The notes: a model not told the origin generated them from the sequence alone. DNA of 64,000 nt from Candidatus Macondimonas diazotrophica (GCF_004684205.1 NZ_SRIO01000013.1:1-64000), one strand, 5' to 3'. Numbered from the stretch's first letter, positions 38,062-47,037 are shown. Numbers and translations are program-made.

Positions 38062-38087
38062 TGGCATAATAAGGACCAATTTAGTCC
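38062..38087 (+). promoter_or_regulatory. SUF operon promoter and Rrf2/IscR-type operator
   Basis: TGGCATAAT at 38062-38070 is an extended -10 element. Just downstream, GGAC-CAATTTA-GTCC (38073-38087) is an imperfect palindrome whose complement, GGACTAAATTGGTCC, resembles IscR/Rrf2 sites of the GACTAAATTAGTC kind. It would cover the transcription start, consistent with autorepression by the adjacent regulator. Confidence 0.6.
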
Positions 38088-38106
38088 CCATTCCACCGGA
38101 GGATCC

Positions 38107-38565
38107 ATGCTCCGGATCGGCAAAATGACCGATTATGGTGTTGTGGTCATGACGCATCTGGCTCGTCGTCCGGCGATCATCCAGACCGGGCCGGAGATTG
38201 CCGCGGCGTGCCGCATTGCCCTGCCGACCGTCAGCAAGCTACTCAAGTCGCTGACGCGCGCGGGTTTGCTGGTTTCGGTGCGTGGGGTCTGCGGCGGGTA
38301 TCATCTGGCGCGCGATCCACGACAAATCAGCGTACTGGATGTCATTGCTGCACTTGAGGGGCCGCTGGGCCTGACCGAATGCAGTCGGGTCCCTCAGAGC
38401 TGCCCGCAGGAGGGTGACTGCAGCCTGTCCGGGCATTGGGATCTCATCAGCCAAGCCGTGCGGTCTGCGTTGCGCGGTGTCAGCCTGGCCCAGATGGCGA
38501 GCCCCATGCAAACTGTGCAATGGCATCAGACGCAGGGCCTGCCGGTGGTGGCGTCCTCACCATGA
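38107..38565 (+). CDS. sufR: Rrf2-family Fe-S regulator of the SUF operon
   Basis: A 152-residue Rrf2/IscR-like regulator from ATG 38107 with a GGAGGATCC ribosome site. The winged helix (residues 8-70) contains ALPTVSKLLKSLTRAGLLVS and VCGGYHLAR. Cys92, Cys99 and Cys105 in TECSRVPQSCPQEGDC correspond to the three Fe-S ligands of IscR. It heads the suf genes and probably senses cluster supply, repressing when loaded. The name sufR is used as for the proteobacterial Rrf2-type SUF regulator, not the cyanobacterial protein. Confidence 0.92.
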   Translation: MLRIGKMTDYGVVVMTHLARRPAIIQTGPEIAAACRIALPTVSKLLKSLTRAGLLVSVRGVCGGYHLARDPRQISVLDVIAALEGPLGLTECSRVPQSCPQEGDCSLSGHWDLISQAVRSALRGVSLAQMASPMQTVQWHQTQGLPVVASSP

Positions 38566-38595
38566 CCCCCGTTTTTACCTGAAGGAGTTCCCGAC

Positions 38596-40044
38596 ATGGC
38601 ATCGAGCAAGGATGATCTGGAACGCCTGCTCACGCGCGATTATGTAGCGGGTTTTGTCACCGACATCGAATCGGATACGGTTGCGCCGGGTCTCAGCGAG
38701 GCGGTGATCAGGCTCATCTCCGCGAAAAAGGAGGAGCCGGCGTTTCTGCTTGAATGGCGGCTCGCGGCCTACCGGCACTGGCTGACCCTGCGTGAGCCAC
38801 GGTGGGCGAAAGTTGCGTATCCGCCCATCGACTATCAGGCCATTTCCTATTATTCGGCGCCGAAATCCCGCGCCGATGCGCCCAAGAGCCTGGACGAAGT
38901 GGACCCCAAGCTGCTGGAGACCTACGAGAAACTCGGGATTCCGCTGCACGAGCGTGCGCGCCTGGCCGGCGTGGCTGTAGATGCGGTGTTCGACAGCGTA
39001 TCAGTGGCGACCACCTTCAAGGAGAAGCTGGGCGAGGCCGGGGTCATCTTCTGCTCGTTCTCCGAGGCGGTGCGCGAACATCCCGATCTGGTGCAGCGCT
39101 ATCTCGGCACGGTGGTGCCGCATACCGACAACTTCTATGCGGCGCTGAACGCGGCGGTGTTTACTGACGGGTCATTCGTCTATATTCCGCCAGGCGTGCG
39201 CTGCCCGATGGAGTTGTCCACCTATTTCCGCATCAACGCCGCCAATACCGGCCAGTTCGAACGGACTCTGATCATTGCCGATGCCGGTGCTCACGTCAGT
39301 TACCTGGAGGGCTGCACGGCGCCCATGCGCGATGAGAACCAGTTGCATGCGGCGGTGGTGGAGCTGGTGGCGCTGGACGATGCGACCATCAAGTACTCCA
39401 CCGTGCAGAATTGGTATCCGGGCGATGAGCAGGGGCGCGGCGGAATCTACAATTTCGTGACCAAGCGAGGGGACTGCCGGGGCGATCGCTCGAAAATCAC
39501 CTGGACCCAGGTGGAAACGGGTTCGGCCATCACCTGGAAATATCCCAGCTGCATCCTGCGCGGCGCGGATTCGGTCGGCGAGTTCTACTCGGTCGCGACC
39601 ACGAACAATCACCAGCAGGCCGATACCGGCACCAAGATGATCCACATCGGCCCGAACACGCGCAGCACTATCGTGTCCAAGGGGATTTCGGCGCTGCACG
39701 GCCAGCAGACCTATCGCGGTCTGGTGAAGGTGTTGCCGAGCGCGGAGGGCGCGCGCAACCACACCCAGTGTGATTCATTGCTGATGGGGGATCGCTGCGG
39801 CGCCCATACGGTTCCCTATATCGAAGTCAAGAATCCCACTGCGCAGGTGGCGCATGAGGCGACCACCTCGCGTATCGGTGAAGATCAGCTGTTTTATTGT
39901 CGTCAGCGCGGCATTAGCGCCGAGGATGCCGTGAACATGATTGTCAACGGCTTCTGCAAGGAAGTGTTCCAGGTGCTACCCATGGAGTTCGCCGTCGAAG
40001 CCCAGAAGCTGCTCTCCGTTTCGCTCGAAGGCGCCGTGGGCTGA
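38596..40044 (+). CDS. sufB: Fe-S cluster assembly scaffold SufB
   Basis: A 482-residue SufB. The beta-helix core includes [20 protein letters not shown] and [19 protein letters not shown], and the C-terminus includes [20 protein letters not shown], with the Cys of the SufBD interface. SufB forms the SufBC2D scaffold on which clusters are built. It lies 30 bases after the regulator with AAGGAG as ribosome site. Confidence 0.97.
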   Translation: MASSKDDLERLLTRDYVAGFVTDIESDTVAPGLSEAVIRLISAKKEEPAFLLEWRLAAYRHWLTLREPRWAKVAYPPIDYQAISYYSAPKSRADAPKSLDEVDPKLLETYEKLGIPLHERARLAGVAVDAVFDSVSVATTFKEKLGEAGVIFCSFSEAVREHPDLVQRYLGTVVPHTDNFYAALNAAVFTDGSFVYIPPGVRCPMELSTYFRINAANTGQFERTLIIADAGAHVSYLEGCTAPMRDENQLHAAVVELVALDDATIKYSTVQNWYPGDEQGRGGIYNFVTKRGDCRGDRSKITWTQVETGSAITWKYPSCILRGADSVGEFYSVATTNNHQQADTGTKMIHIGPNTRSTIVSKGISALHGQQTYRGLVKVLPSAEGARNHTQCDSLLMGDRCGAHTVPYIEVKNPTAQVAHEATTSRIGEDQLFYCRQRGISAEDAVNMIVNGFCKEVFQVLPMEFAVEAQKLLSVSLEGAVG

Positions 40045-40099
40045 AGCGCTTTTTTTCTCAACCAGATAGGCGCCTTGGCGCCTCGGGAACCGAAGATTC

Positions 40100-40852
40100 A
40101 TGCTACAGATCGACGATTTGCAGGTCAGCGTGGAGGATCGCCCCATCCTCAAGGGCTTAAGCCTCAAGGTCAACGCGGGCGAAGTCCACGCCATCATGGG
40201 TCCGAACGGCTCGGGCAAGAGCACGCTGGCCGCGATGCTTGCTGGCCGTGAGGGCTATGTTCACACCGGTGGGACGGTCCGCTACCGTGGCCAGGATCTC
40301 CTCGCCATGGCCCCCGAGGAGCGCGCCCGCGAAGGCGTCTTTCTGGGTTTCCAGTATCCCGTGGAAATCCCCGGGGTGAACAATGTCTATCTGCTCAAGG
40401 CCAGTCTGAATGCTCAGCGTCGGCACCGTGGCGAACCCGAGCTCGATGCCTTCGAGTTTCTGTCGCTGGTGCGTGAGCGGATGGCATTCATGGGCATTCC
40501 CGAGGAATTTCTCAGTCGTTCGGTCAACGAAGGGTTCTCCGGCGGCGAGAAAAAGCGCAACGAAATTCTGCAGATGCTGATTCTGGAGCCGCGTCTGGCG
40601 ATCTTGGACGAAATCGACTCGGGGCTCGACATCGACGCGCTGAAGGTGGTGTCGCAGGGGATCGAAGCCATGCGCTCGCCCGATCGGGCCATGATTCTGG
40701 TCACGCACTACCAGCGTCTTCTGGACTATGTCACGCCGGATTTCGTGCATGTCCTGGCCGGCGGGCGCGTCATCCGTTCGGGGGGTAAGGAGTTGGCGCA
40801 GGAACTGGAGGCCGAAGGGTATGCGTCCGTGCTGGCGGGAGCGGTTGGATGA
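40100..40852 (+). CDS. sufC: Fe-S assembly ATPase SufC
   Basis: A 250-residue ABC-type ATPase. Walker A is MGPNGSGKSTLA, the signature is GFSGGEKKRNE, and Walker B is LAILDEIDSGLDIDAL; the H-loop is LVTHYQRLLDY. SufC binds SufB and SufD and powers a conformational change in the scaffold. It lacks membrane domains. Its TGA overlaps sufD by four bases (ATGA). Confidence 0.97.
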   Translation: MLQIDDLQVSVEDRPILKGLSLKVNAGEVHAIMGPNGSGKSTLAAMLAGREGYVHTGGTVRYRGQDLLAMAPEERAREGVFLGFQYPVEIPGVNNVYLLKASLNAQRRHRGEPELDAFEFLSLVRERMAFMGIPEEFLSRSVNEGFSGGEKKRNEILQMLILEPRLAILDEIDSGLDIDALKVVSQGIEAMRSPDRAMILVTHYQRLLDYVTPDFVHVLAGGRVIRSGGKELAQELEAEGYASVLAGAVG

Positions 40853-42120
40853 GCGAGGCAGCCGGGGACGCGGTGCGAGCCTATCTCGACCAGTATGCCG
40901 CGGGTGCCTCGCCGATCCCTGAGCTGGCCGAGCGCGGTGCGGTGCATCTGGCGGCGGCGGGGTTACCGGGCACCAGCACCGAGCGATGGCGCTACAGTGA
41001 TCCGGAGCGCCTGTTAGCGTGTCGCTTTCCGCTCGCAGACGCGGCGCCAGCCGTGCCCGAGTCGTCGACGCTTCCACAACTGTCAGGCGCCATCCGTCGC
41101 GTGTGGATCGGCGGCTGCCCTGCGCCTGCCTTGGATGTGGGTACGGTGCCGGCCGGCGTGCAGCTGGAACAGCTCGAAACCGGCGGAGGCGACATCGGTG
41201 GGCAGCTTCCGCCGGAGCGCGATGGCTTTGCGGCGCTCAATGCGCTGGGCTTTCGTCATGGCGCATCACTCGCGCTCGACGCGGGGGTCGCGCTGGCTGA
41301 TCCGGTGCACTTGCTGTGGTGGTCGGCGGCCGATCATCCTGCCTTCACGGCACATCCGCGCGTGTCTATTCGCCTGGGTGAGCAGGCCTCGGCAACGGTC
41401 GTGCTGCATCATGCGGGCACACCGCAAGCCGGCGCTTTTTTGAACAGCGGGGCCGAGATCCGGCTCGATGCCGGCGCCCAGCTCAACCTGATTGTGATCG
41501 ATCAGTCGGGCAGCGGCACGTATGGCGTCGGCCAGATTGCCGCCCAAGGTGCCCGCGACAGTGGGTTGAGGGTGTGGCTGATCGATGCGGGGAGGGGCTG
41601 GGTTCGCCGGGAGCTGGAGGTGACGCTTGCCGAACCCGGCGCCACGGCAACGTTGCACGGGCTGGTGCAGGGGCGCGGCCCCTTGCAGGTGGACAACCAG
41701 ATCGCTATCCGGCACGACGCGCCGCATACCCATAGCACGCAGCAAACCCGCGCGGTGCTGCAGGATCGGTCGCGCGCGGTGTTCGGCGGAGGCGTCGAAG
41801 TGGCCAGCGGGGCCCAGGGCATCACCGGGCGCCAGTCCAATGCCACCTTGCTGCTGTCCCGGCGTGCGGAGGTGGTGACGCGACCGGCGCTGGAGATCCT
41901 GGCGGACGACGTGCAGTGCAGTCATGGGGCCAGCGTTGGTCAGCTGGATGAAACCGCCCTGTTTTATCTTCAGAGTCGTGGTCTGGATCGCGAGGCGGCC
42001 CGTGCCCTGCTCATCGAATCCTTCGCCCGCGCGGCGCTTCCCGGTATGCCGGTTCCATCGATTCTGGATTGGGTATTCGGTCGGACCGAGTCGAGCGTCT
42101 TGCCGGATGCAACGGCCTGA
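40849..42120 (+). CDS. sufD: Fe-S assembly protein SufD
   Basis: A 423-residue SufD. The N-terminal region has GLPGTSTERWRYSDPERLL and the shared SufB/SufD beta-helix domain follows, with RQSNATLLLSRRAEVVTRPA and QCSHGASVGQLDETALFYLQ; the His360-like residue of the SufB-SufD cluster site is in CSHGA. It completes the SufBC2D complex. The start overlaps sufC, indicating translational coupling. Confidence 0.95.
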   Translation: MSEAAGDAVRAYLDQYAAGASPIPELAERGAVHLAAAGLPGTSTERWRYSDPERLLACRFPLADAAPAVPESSTLPQLSGAIRRVWIGGCPAPALDVGTVPAGVQLEQLETGGGDIGGQLPPERDGFAALNALGFRHGASLALDAGVALADPVHLLWWSAADHPAFTAHPRVSIRLGEQASATVVLHHAGTPQAGAFLNSGAEIRLDAGAQLNLIVIDQSGSGTYGVGQIAAQGARDSGLRVWLIDAGRGWVRRELEVTLAEPGATATLHGLVQGRGPLQVDNQIAIRHDAPHTHSTQQTRAVLQDRSRAVFGGGVEVASGAQGITGRQSNATLLLSRRAEVVTRPALEILADDVQCSHGASVGQLDETALFYLQSRGLDREAARALLIESFARAALPGMPVPSILDWVFGRTESSVLPDATA

Positions 42121-42132
42121 GAGAGGTCTGTC

Positions 42133-43392
42133 ATGACAGCATTTCAATCAGCGAGTCTGCCCGATGCCTATGATGTGGCAGGGGTGCGGACGGATTTTCC
42201 CATTCTTGACCAGCTCATCCATGGTCAGCGGCTGGTGTATCTGGACAATGCGGCGACGGCGCAGAAGCCGCGCGCGGTACTCGAGGCCATGGATCGCTAC
42301 TATCGCGAGGCCAATGCCAACGTCCATCGGGGGGTGCATACGCTATCCGAGCGCGCCACGGCCTTGTATGAGGGCGCGCGTGACCGGACCCGGGGATTTC
42401 TCAATGCGCGGGAGCGCGAAGAGATCATCTTCGTGCGGGGGACGACCGAAGGCATCAACCTCGTTGCCCAGAGCTATGCCCGTCCGCGTCTGGGGCCGGG
42501 CGACGAGATCCTGATCACGCATTTGGAACACCATTCCAATACCGTGCCTTGGCAAATGGTGTGCGAGCAAACGGGCGCGACCCTCAAAGTGGTCCCCATC
42601 ACTGCGGATGGAGCGGTGGATTTGGCGGCGTTTGAGCAGCTGCTGGGGCCGAAAACCCGCATTTTCGCCGTGGCGCACGTATCCAACGCACTGGGCACGG
42701 TCAATCCGGTTGCGGAGATGACGGCGCGGGCGCGGACCGCCGGTGCGGTGGTGCTGATCGACGGCGCCCAGGGCGTTCCTCATCAGCTCGTCGATGTGCA
42801 GGCCCTGGATTGCGATTTCTACGCTTTTTCTGCGCACAAGCTCTATGGCCCAACCGGGATCGGCGTGCTCTACGGCCGCCGCGAGTTGCTCGAATCGATG
42901 CCCCCCTGGCAGGGCGGAGGCGACATGATCCGCACCGTGCGCTTCGCCGGCAGCACGTGGAACGACCTGCCCTACAAGTTCGAGGCGGGCACGCCTGCGA
43001 TCGCCGAAGCCGTGGGGATGGGCGCAGCGATGGATTATGTGGCCGCACTCGGGCTTGAACGCATTGCGGTGCATGAGGCCGACCTGCTGAGCTATGCCGT
43101 GGCTCAACTGGCCGAGATCGACGGCTTGCGCTTCATCGGTACCGCGCCGGTACGTGCCGGTGTAGTGTCGTTCGTGCTGGACGGCGTTCATCCCCATGAT
43201 CTGGGGACCATTCTCGATCATGCCGGAGTGGCGATTCGGGCAGGGCACCACTGCGCGATGCCGGTCATGGAGTTCTACGGCGTGCCGGCAACGGCACGTG
43301 CTTCTTTTGCCTGTTACAACACCCGTGCCGACGTCGATGCCCTGGTAAAGGCATTGCGTGGCGCGACGGAACTGTTCGGGGGGCGACGTTGA
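42133..43392 (+). CDS. sufS: Cysteine desulfurase SufS
   Basis: A 419-residue group II cysteine desulfurase. The PLP-binding Lys is in FYAFSAHKLYGPTGIGVLYG and the persulfide Cys is in RAGHHCAMPVMEFYGVPAT. LDNAATAQKPRAVLEAMDRY and HHSNTVPWQ are also typical. It releases sulfur from cysteine and passes it on, here most likely to SufU. The stop overlaps the sufU start by one base. Confidence 0.97.
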   Translation: MTAFQSASLPDAYDVAGVRTDFPILDQLIHGQRLVYLDNAATAQKPRAVLEAMDRYYREANANVHRGVHTLSERATALYEGARDRTRGFLNAREREEIIFVRGTTEGINLVAQSYARPRLGPGDEILITHLEHHSNTVPWQMVCEQTGATLKVVPITADGAVDLAAFEQLLGPKTRIFAVAHVSNALGTVNPVAEMTARARTAGAVVLIDGAQGVPHQLVDVQALDCDFYAFSAHKLYGPTGIGVLYGRRELLESMPPWQGGGDMIRTVRFAGSTWNDLPYKFEAGTPAIAEAVGMGAAMDYVAALGLERIAVHEADLLSYAVAQLAEIDGLRFIGTAPVRAGVVSFVLDGVHPHDLGTILDHAGVAIRAGHHCAMPVMEFYGVPATARASFACYNTRADVDALVKALRGATELFGGRR

Positions 43393-43835
43393 TGGATTTG
43401 CGCGAGCTGTATCAGGACGTCATCGTCGATCACAATCGCAATCCGCGCAATTTTCACCCGCTCGAAGGCGCGGTTCGGATCGCCGAGGGATACAACCCGT
43501 TGTGCGGCGATAAGTTGTCCGTATATGCCCGCATCGACGATGGGCGCATTACGGATGTCAGTTTCGTCGGCAGTGGTTGCGCCATTTCGACGGCATCGGC
43601 CAGCCTCATGACCGAGGCGGTCAAGGGCAAGACCGTAGCGGAAGCGGAAGCGTTGTTCGCGGATATGCATGAGTTGCTGACCGGCAAGACAGCGGCCGAT
43701 GCGGGCCGTCTGGGCAAGCTGGCGGCGCTGGCGGGCGTCAAGGACTATCCGGCTCGGGTCAAGTGCGCCACGCTGTCGTGGCATACGTTGCATGCGGCAT
43801 TGCAGGGTGACCTGACCCCTGTGCGGACGGAGTGA
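43392..43835 (+). CDS. sufU: SUF sulfur transfer protein SufU (NifU/IscU N-terminal family)
   Basis: A 147-residue U-type protein from ATG 43392. The three Cys are in NPLCGDK, GSGCAISTAS and RVKCATLSW. The roughly 20-residue insertion between the second and third (FADMHELLTGKTAADAGR region) and the lack of the IscU co-chaperone motif point to SufU rather than IscU. In Gram-positive bacteria SufU is a zinc-dependent sulfur acceptor for SufS; SufE, usual in E. coli, is not seen in this operon. Confidence 0.92.
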   Translation: MDLRELYQDVIVDHNRNPRNFHPLEGAVRIAEGYNPLCGDKLSVYARIDDGRITDVSFVGSGCAISTASASLMTEAVKGKTVAEAEALFADMHELLTGKTAADAGRLGKLAALAGVKDYPARVKCATLSWHTLHAALQGDLTPVRTE

Positions 43836-43842
43836 GGGCGCC

Positions 43843-44394
43843 ATGTACTCGCAACAAGCCGACTACGCTACGCTGTCCCGGGATTGTCTGGGCGTGCTGA
43901 TTCCAGCGGGGGATACGGTGGTGCTCCCGGAAGGCGCCGATGTCCGCATCACGCAGGCGCTGGGTGGCAGCTTTACCGTGTATTACGGCGGCAATCTGGT
44001 GCGAATCGCCGGCAAGGATGCCGATGCGCTGGGCCGCGAAGTACCAGCCGGTCCGGAGTTGCCGGAGGATGCCGATGATGCGGCCGTGGAATCCTGCATC
44101 GAGGATCAGCTCAAGACGTGTTTCGACCCCGAGATTCCGATCAACATCGTCGATCTGGGATTGATCTACGACCGGATGGTGGAGGTGCTCCCGGAAGGTG
44201 GGCGTGCCGTACATATCCGCATGACCCTGACGGCGCCCGGCTGCGGCATGGGCGACATTCTGGCTGATGAAGTGCGTGCCAAGGTGGCTGCCGTGCCGAC
44301 GGTGAAACGGGTGAGCGTGGAGCTCACCTTTGATCCGCCCTGGGATCAGAGCCGCATGTCCGAAGCGGCACGATTGCAGACCGGGATGTACTGA
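43843..44394 (+). CDS. sufT: SufT, MIP18/DUF59-type Fe-S maturation factor
   Basis: A 183-residue protein. A short N-terminal region is followed by a DUF59 domain at about 80-178, with CFDPEIPINIVDLGLIYD, TLTAPGCGMGDILADEV and VELTFDPPWDQSRMSEAAR. SufT helps deliver clusters to targets under high demand. It starts seven bases after sufU and completes the operon order B-C-D-S-U-T. Confidence 0.94.
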   Translation: MYSQQADYATLSRDCLGVLIPAGDTVVLPEGADVRITQALGGSFTVYYGGNLVRIAGKDADALGREVPAGPELPEDADDAAVESCIEDQLKTCFDPEIPINIVDLGLIYDRMVEVLPEGGRAVHIRMTLTAPGCGMGDILADEVRAKVAAVPTVKRVSVELTFDPPWDQSRMSEAARLQTGMY

Positions 44395-44398
44395 GCGG

Positions 44399-44656
44399 AT
44401 GCCGGCCACCCCCTGGCAATACGCGCGGCTGGTATGTGGGGACCGGTATGTGGAACTGCGATTGCAGCGGGACCTGTTCGGCTGGGTGGTCACCCGCACC
44501 GCCGGTGATCTCAAGCGCGGGTCTGGCGAATTCAAGACCATGCCCTGCGCAGACTATCCCGAGGCGATCCATCAGTGGAACCATGAGGTGCGCGCCCGCA
44601 AGCGGCGGGGGTACGTTCCGGCCGAGTCCGCAGCCGCCGTCGAGCCCCGCTCCTGA
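44399..44656 (+). CDS. Small WGR-like domain protein
   Basis: An 85-residue protein from ATG 44399, four bases after sufT. RYVELRLQRDLFGWVVTRTA at the N-terminus and an ending in NHEVRARKRRGYV resemble the WGR domain, which binds nucleic acids, although the W-G-R triplet itself is not preserved. A basic stretch precedes an unstructured tail. Its spacing suggests co-transcription with the SUF genes; a functional link is inference. It could also be a conserved orphan riding on the operon. Confidence 0.6.
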   Translation: MPATPWQYARLVCGDRYVELRLQRDLFGWVVTRTAGDLKRGSGEFKTMPCADYPEAIHQWNHEVRARKRRGYVPAESAAAVEPRS

Positions 44657-44778
44657 GCTGCGCCGGCCACCCGGACGGTGCGACAATCTGTCACATTCCG
44701 CTGATCGACGCTCGCCGATAGACTGATCCGCGACGCTTTCCGGTGTTCGCAGAAAAATCACAACGCGAGAGATTCTTC

Positions 44779-45864
44779 ATGTTCGAGTACTTGCCGCCTG
44801 TTTCCCGATCTTTCAATCGCCCCTTGTGCCTGCTCGGTTTGATGGCCGGCGCCGGCCTTGCCCAGGCGCATGACGACTGGCAGGGCGCCCGCGCCGACGC
44901 CCATGCACCCATTGGCGTCATGGGCGATCACGTTCACAAGGCGGGCGAATGGATGGTGGGCTACCGCTACATGCCCATGCATCAGGAAGGCCTGCTGGAT
45001 GGGTCGGATTCGGTCTCCAAGCAGGAGACCTACAGCAGCGAGGCCGCGGGTGGCTACGGCTATCACAACGCCCCGAAAGACATGGACATGGCCATGCACA
45101 TGGTCGAGGTGATGTACGCCCCGACCGATCGCTGGACGCTGATGGCCATGATCCCCTATGTCACGATGGACATGAGTTCCGAGCTGCACAGCCATGGCGA
45201 TCATCCGCCTGTGCCCTTCGATATGGAATCCGACGGAATCGGAGATGTGTCGCTCTCCGCGATGTTCCGCATCACGCCGGTGGCCAGCGCGCACCAGGCC
45301 ATCGCCAGTCTGGGGCTCAGTGTTCCGACCGGCAGCATCACCGAGAAGGACGACATGCCCCATGGCGAGCACGGCGCGCCAGTAGCCATGCGTCTGGAGT
45401 ATCCCATGCAGCTCGGCTCAGGGACCTACGATCTGAAGCCCGGCCTGACCTATGTCGGTCAGGGTGAGCGCTGGTCCTGGGGTGGGCAAGGCATCGCCAC
45501 CCTTCGCACCGGCGAGAACGATGAGGGTTATACCCTCGGAAACCGCACCGATCTCACGGGCTGGATCGCCTATGGCTGGACTCCTGCGGTGAGCACTTCC
45601 CTGCGCCTGGCCTTTGCCACCTGGGGCAATATCGATGGCCAGGACGAGCGGATTTCGCCCACCATGTCACCGGCTGCCGATCCGCGTGCCCAGGGCGGCG
45701 AGCGGGCCGATGTCGGTATCGGTGTCAATTTTTATGCCCCCGAAGGCCTCTTGCAGGGCCATCGGTTGGGGATTGAAGTCCTCTTGCCGGTCGCCCAGCG
45801 TCTGGACGGCCCGCAATTGGAGACGGACTGGTCAGCCGTTCTGGGCTGGCAGTACGCCTTTTGA
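44779..45864 (+). CDS. Met/His-rich outer-membrane beta-barrel, transporter-like
   Basis: A 361-residue exported protein. A signal peptide ends after LAQA (residue 30). The mature part alternates hydrophobic residues in beta-strand style and ends in QYAF, a beta-barrel end signal. It resembles the meta-pathway phenol-degradation-type transporters (pfam13557). It is strikingly rich in Met and His, as in PKDMDMAMHMVEVMY and SSELHSHGDHPP, suggesting a link with copper or another metal; that is inference. Closed by a strong terminator. Confidence 0.7.
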   Translation: MFEYLPPVSRSFNRPLCLLGLMAGAGLAQAHDDWQGARADAHAPIGVMGDHVHKAGEWMVGYRYMPMHQEGLLDGSDSVSKQETYSSEAAGGYGYHNAPKDMDMAMHMVEVMYAPTDRWTLMAMIPYVTMDMSSELHSHGDHPPVPFDMESDGIGDVSLSAMFRITPVASAHQAIASLGLSVPTGSITEKDDMPHGEHGAPVAMRLEYPMQLGSGTYDLKPGLTYVGQGERWSWGGQGIATLRTGENDEGYTLGNRTDLTGWIAYGWTPAVSTSLRLAFATWGNIDGQDERISPTMSPAADPRAQGGERADVGIGVNFYAPEGLLQGHRLGIEVLLPVAQRLDGPQLETDWSAVLGWQYAF

Positions 45865-45898
45865 TGTAACCCTCTCAGCCTCTTGTTGCCTGATGTTG

Positions 45899-45924
45899 CG
45901 CCGGGAGTTTCCCGGCGTTTTTTT
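45899..45924 (+). terminator. Intrinsic terminator after the outer-membrane protein gene
   Basis: CGCCGGGA (45899-45906), loop GTT, TCCCGGCG (45910-45917), then TTTTTTT. A perfect 8-bp stem with a seven-T tail, 35 bases after the stop. The next gene on the minus strand ends at its edge. Confidence 0.93.
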
Positions 45925-46891
45925 AGGTCTCGTTCCACAGCCCGAGCGCGGGTGGCGCCCAATCCCAATAGACTTGCTGGATCAGGTAGGGATGGGGATG
46001 TTGGCGCAGGTGATGGCGCATCAGCGTGATGGGTACGATGCGCGGTACGTGGCCGACGCGGTAGGCCTCGATCGCGTGGGTGAGCTCGGCCTTGTCCGGG
46101 GCGCCCAGTTGCTTTTTGAGATAGCCCATGGCGTGGTAGAGGACGTTCGCATGGCGCTTGCGCGTCGCGCGATAGTGCAATGTGTGCATGAATCCGGTGC
46201 CATAGTGATCCACCGTCTGCGCAAGGGGTGCTTCGGCGAGCTGGGCGATCAGGCGACCCAGAATGCGCAGATGCGCACTGCCGTGCGCCATGAGCTGGAG
46301 CTTGTGGCGGGTGTGAAACTGCACCAGGGCTTCTGCCGTTGCTCCGGCTGCAAGTAGATCCTGCCAGTCGCGATAGGCAACGACGCGCTCGATGAAGTTT
46401 TCCCGTAGGGCGGCATCTTTCAGTCGACCTTCTTCTTCCGCGGGAAGGAGCGGCAAGGCTTCGAGGAGGGCATCGGCGTACACGCCGCGCCCCATACGGG
46501 ACGCCTTCCCGTCCGGATCGTAGATCTTGACACGCTCCACACCGCAGCTCGGCGAGCGGGCCTTGAAAATATAGCCACTGAGATCGTGTGCGGTTGACGC
46601 GATCCGCTGTCCCATTGCGGACAACGCTGAGGTGACATCGAGCGTGGGGTCTCGCGCCCCCAGCACGCGCAGGGCTGCCCCCTCCTGCACCAGTCGCAGC
46701 GGCGGACGCGGAGTCCCCAGGCCGATCGCCATTTCCGGGCAGATGGGGCGAAAATCGAAATGGGGGGAGAGTTTCTCGAGAATGTAGCGGTCGCGCTTGT
46801 GGCCTCCATTGTAGCGGACGGGTTCGCCCAGCAGGCATGCGCTGATGCCTAGTGTGAGGCGGGGCGTGGGAGGGACCGGATCACATGTCAT
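45923..46891 (-). CDS. DUF523-DUF1722 protein (TudS-like Fe-S enzyme fused to YbgA domain)
   Basis: A 322-residue two-domain protein. The DUF523 part (1-160) has Cys19 (ISACLLGEPVRYNGG), Cys51 (RPICPEMAIGLGTPR) and Cys116 (ARSPSCGVERVKIYD), the three cysteines that hold the [4Fe-4S] cluster in TudS-type desulfidases. The DUF1722/YbgA part (about 190-320) includes FHTRHKLQLMAHG and HYGTGFMHTLHYRATRK. Substrate unknown. It is divergent from the DUF985 cupin gene with a candidate Rrf2-type box between. Confidence 0.85.
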   Translation of the reverse strand: MTCDPVPPTPRLTLGISACLLGEPVRYNGGHKRDRYILEKLSPHFDFRPICPEMAIGLGTPRPPLRLVQEGAALRVLGARDPTLDVTSALSAMGQRIASTAHDLSGYIFKARSPSCGVERVKIYDPDGKASRMGRGVYADALLEALPLLPAEEEGRLKDAALRENFIERVVAYRDWQDLLAAGATAEALVQFHTRHKLQLMAHGSAHLRILGRLIAQLAEAPLAQTVDHYGTGFMHTLHYRATRKRHANVLYHAMGYLKKQLGAPDKAELTHAIEAYRVGHVPRIVPITLMRHHLRQHPHPYLIQQVYWDWAPPALGLWNET

Positions 46892-46952
46892 GACGGATGC
46901 CCCACTGCTGTGCTTCTCCCGGGTGCGGGAGTCGTACGTGAAAGATCTGCGT

Positions 46953-46972
46953 TAAGATGGCCAATTTGGTCC
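46953..46972. promoter_or_regulatory. Candidate second SUF-type box
   Basis: CCAATTTGGTCC at 46961-46972 differs by one base from CCAATTTAGTCC in the suf operator (38076-38087), and a TAAGAT sequence lies three bases upstream. It sits between the divergent DUF523 protein and cupin genes. Regulatory use is inference. Confidence 0.35.
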
Positions 46973-47037
46973 GGTTGACGATCGGGGTCGCGGGGCCTGG
47001 GGCGTGCGCTGCCCGCTGGACGCATGGGGGAACCCGG

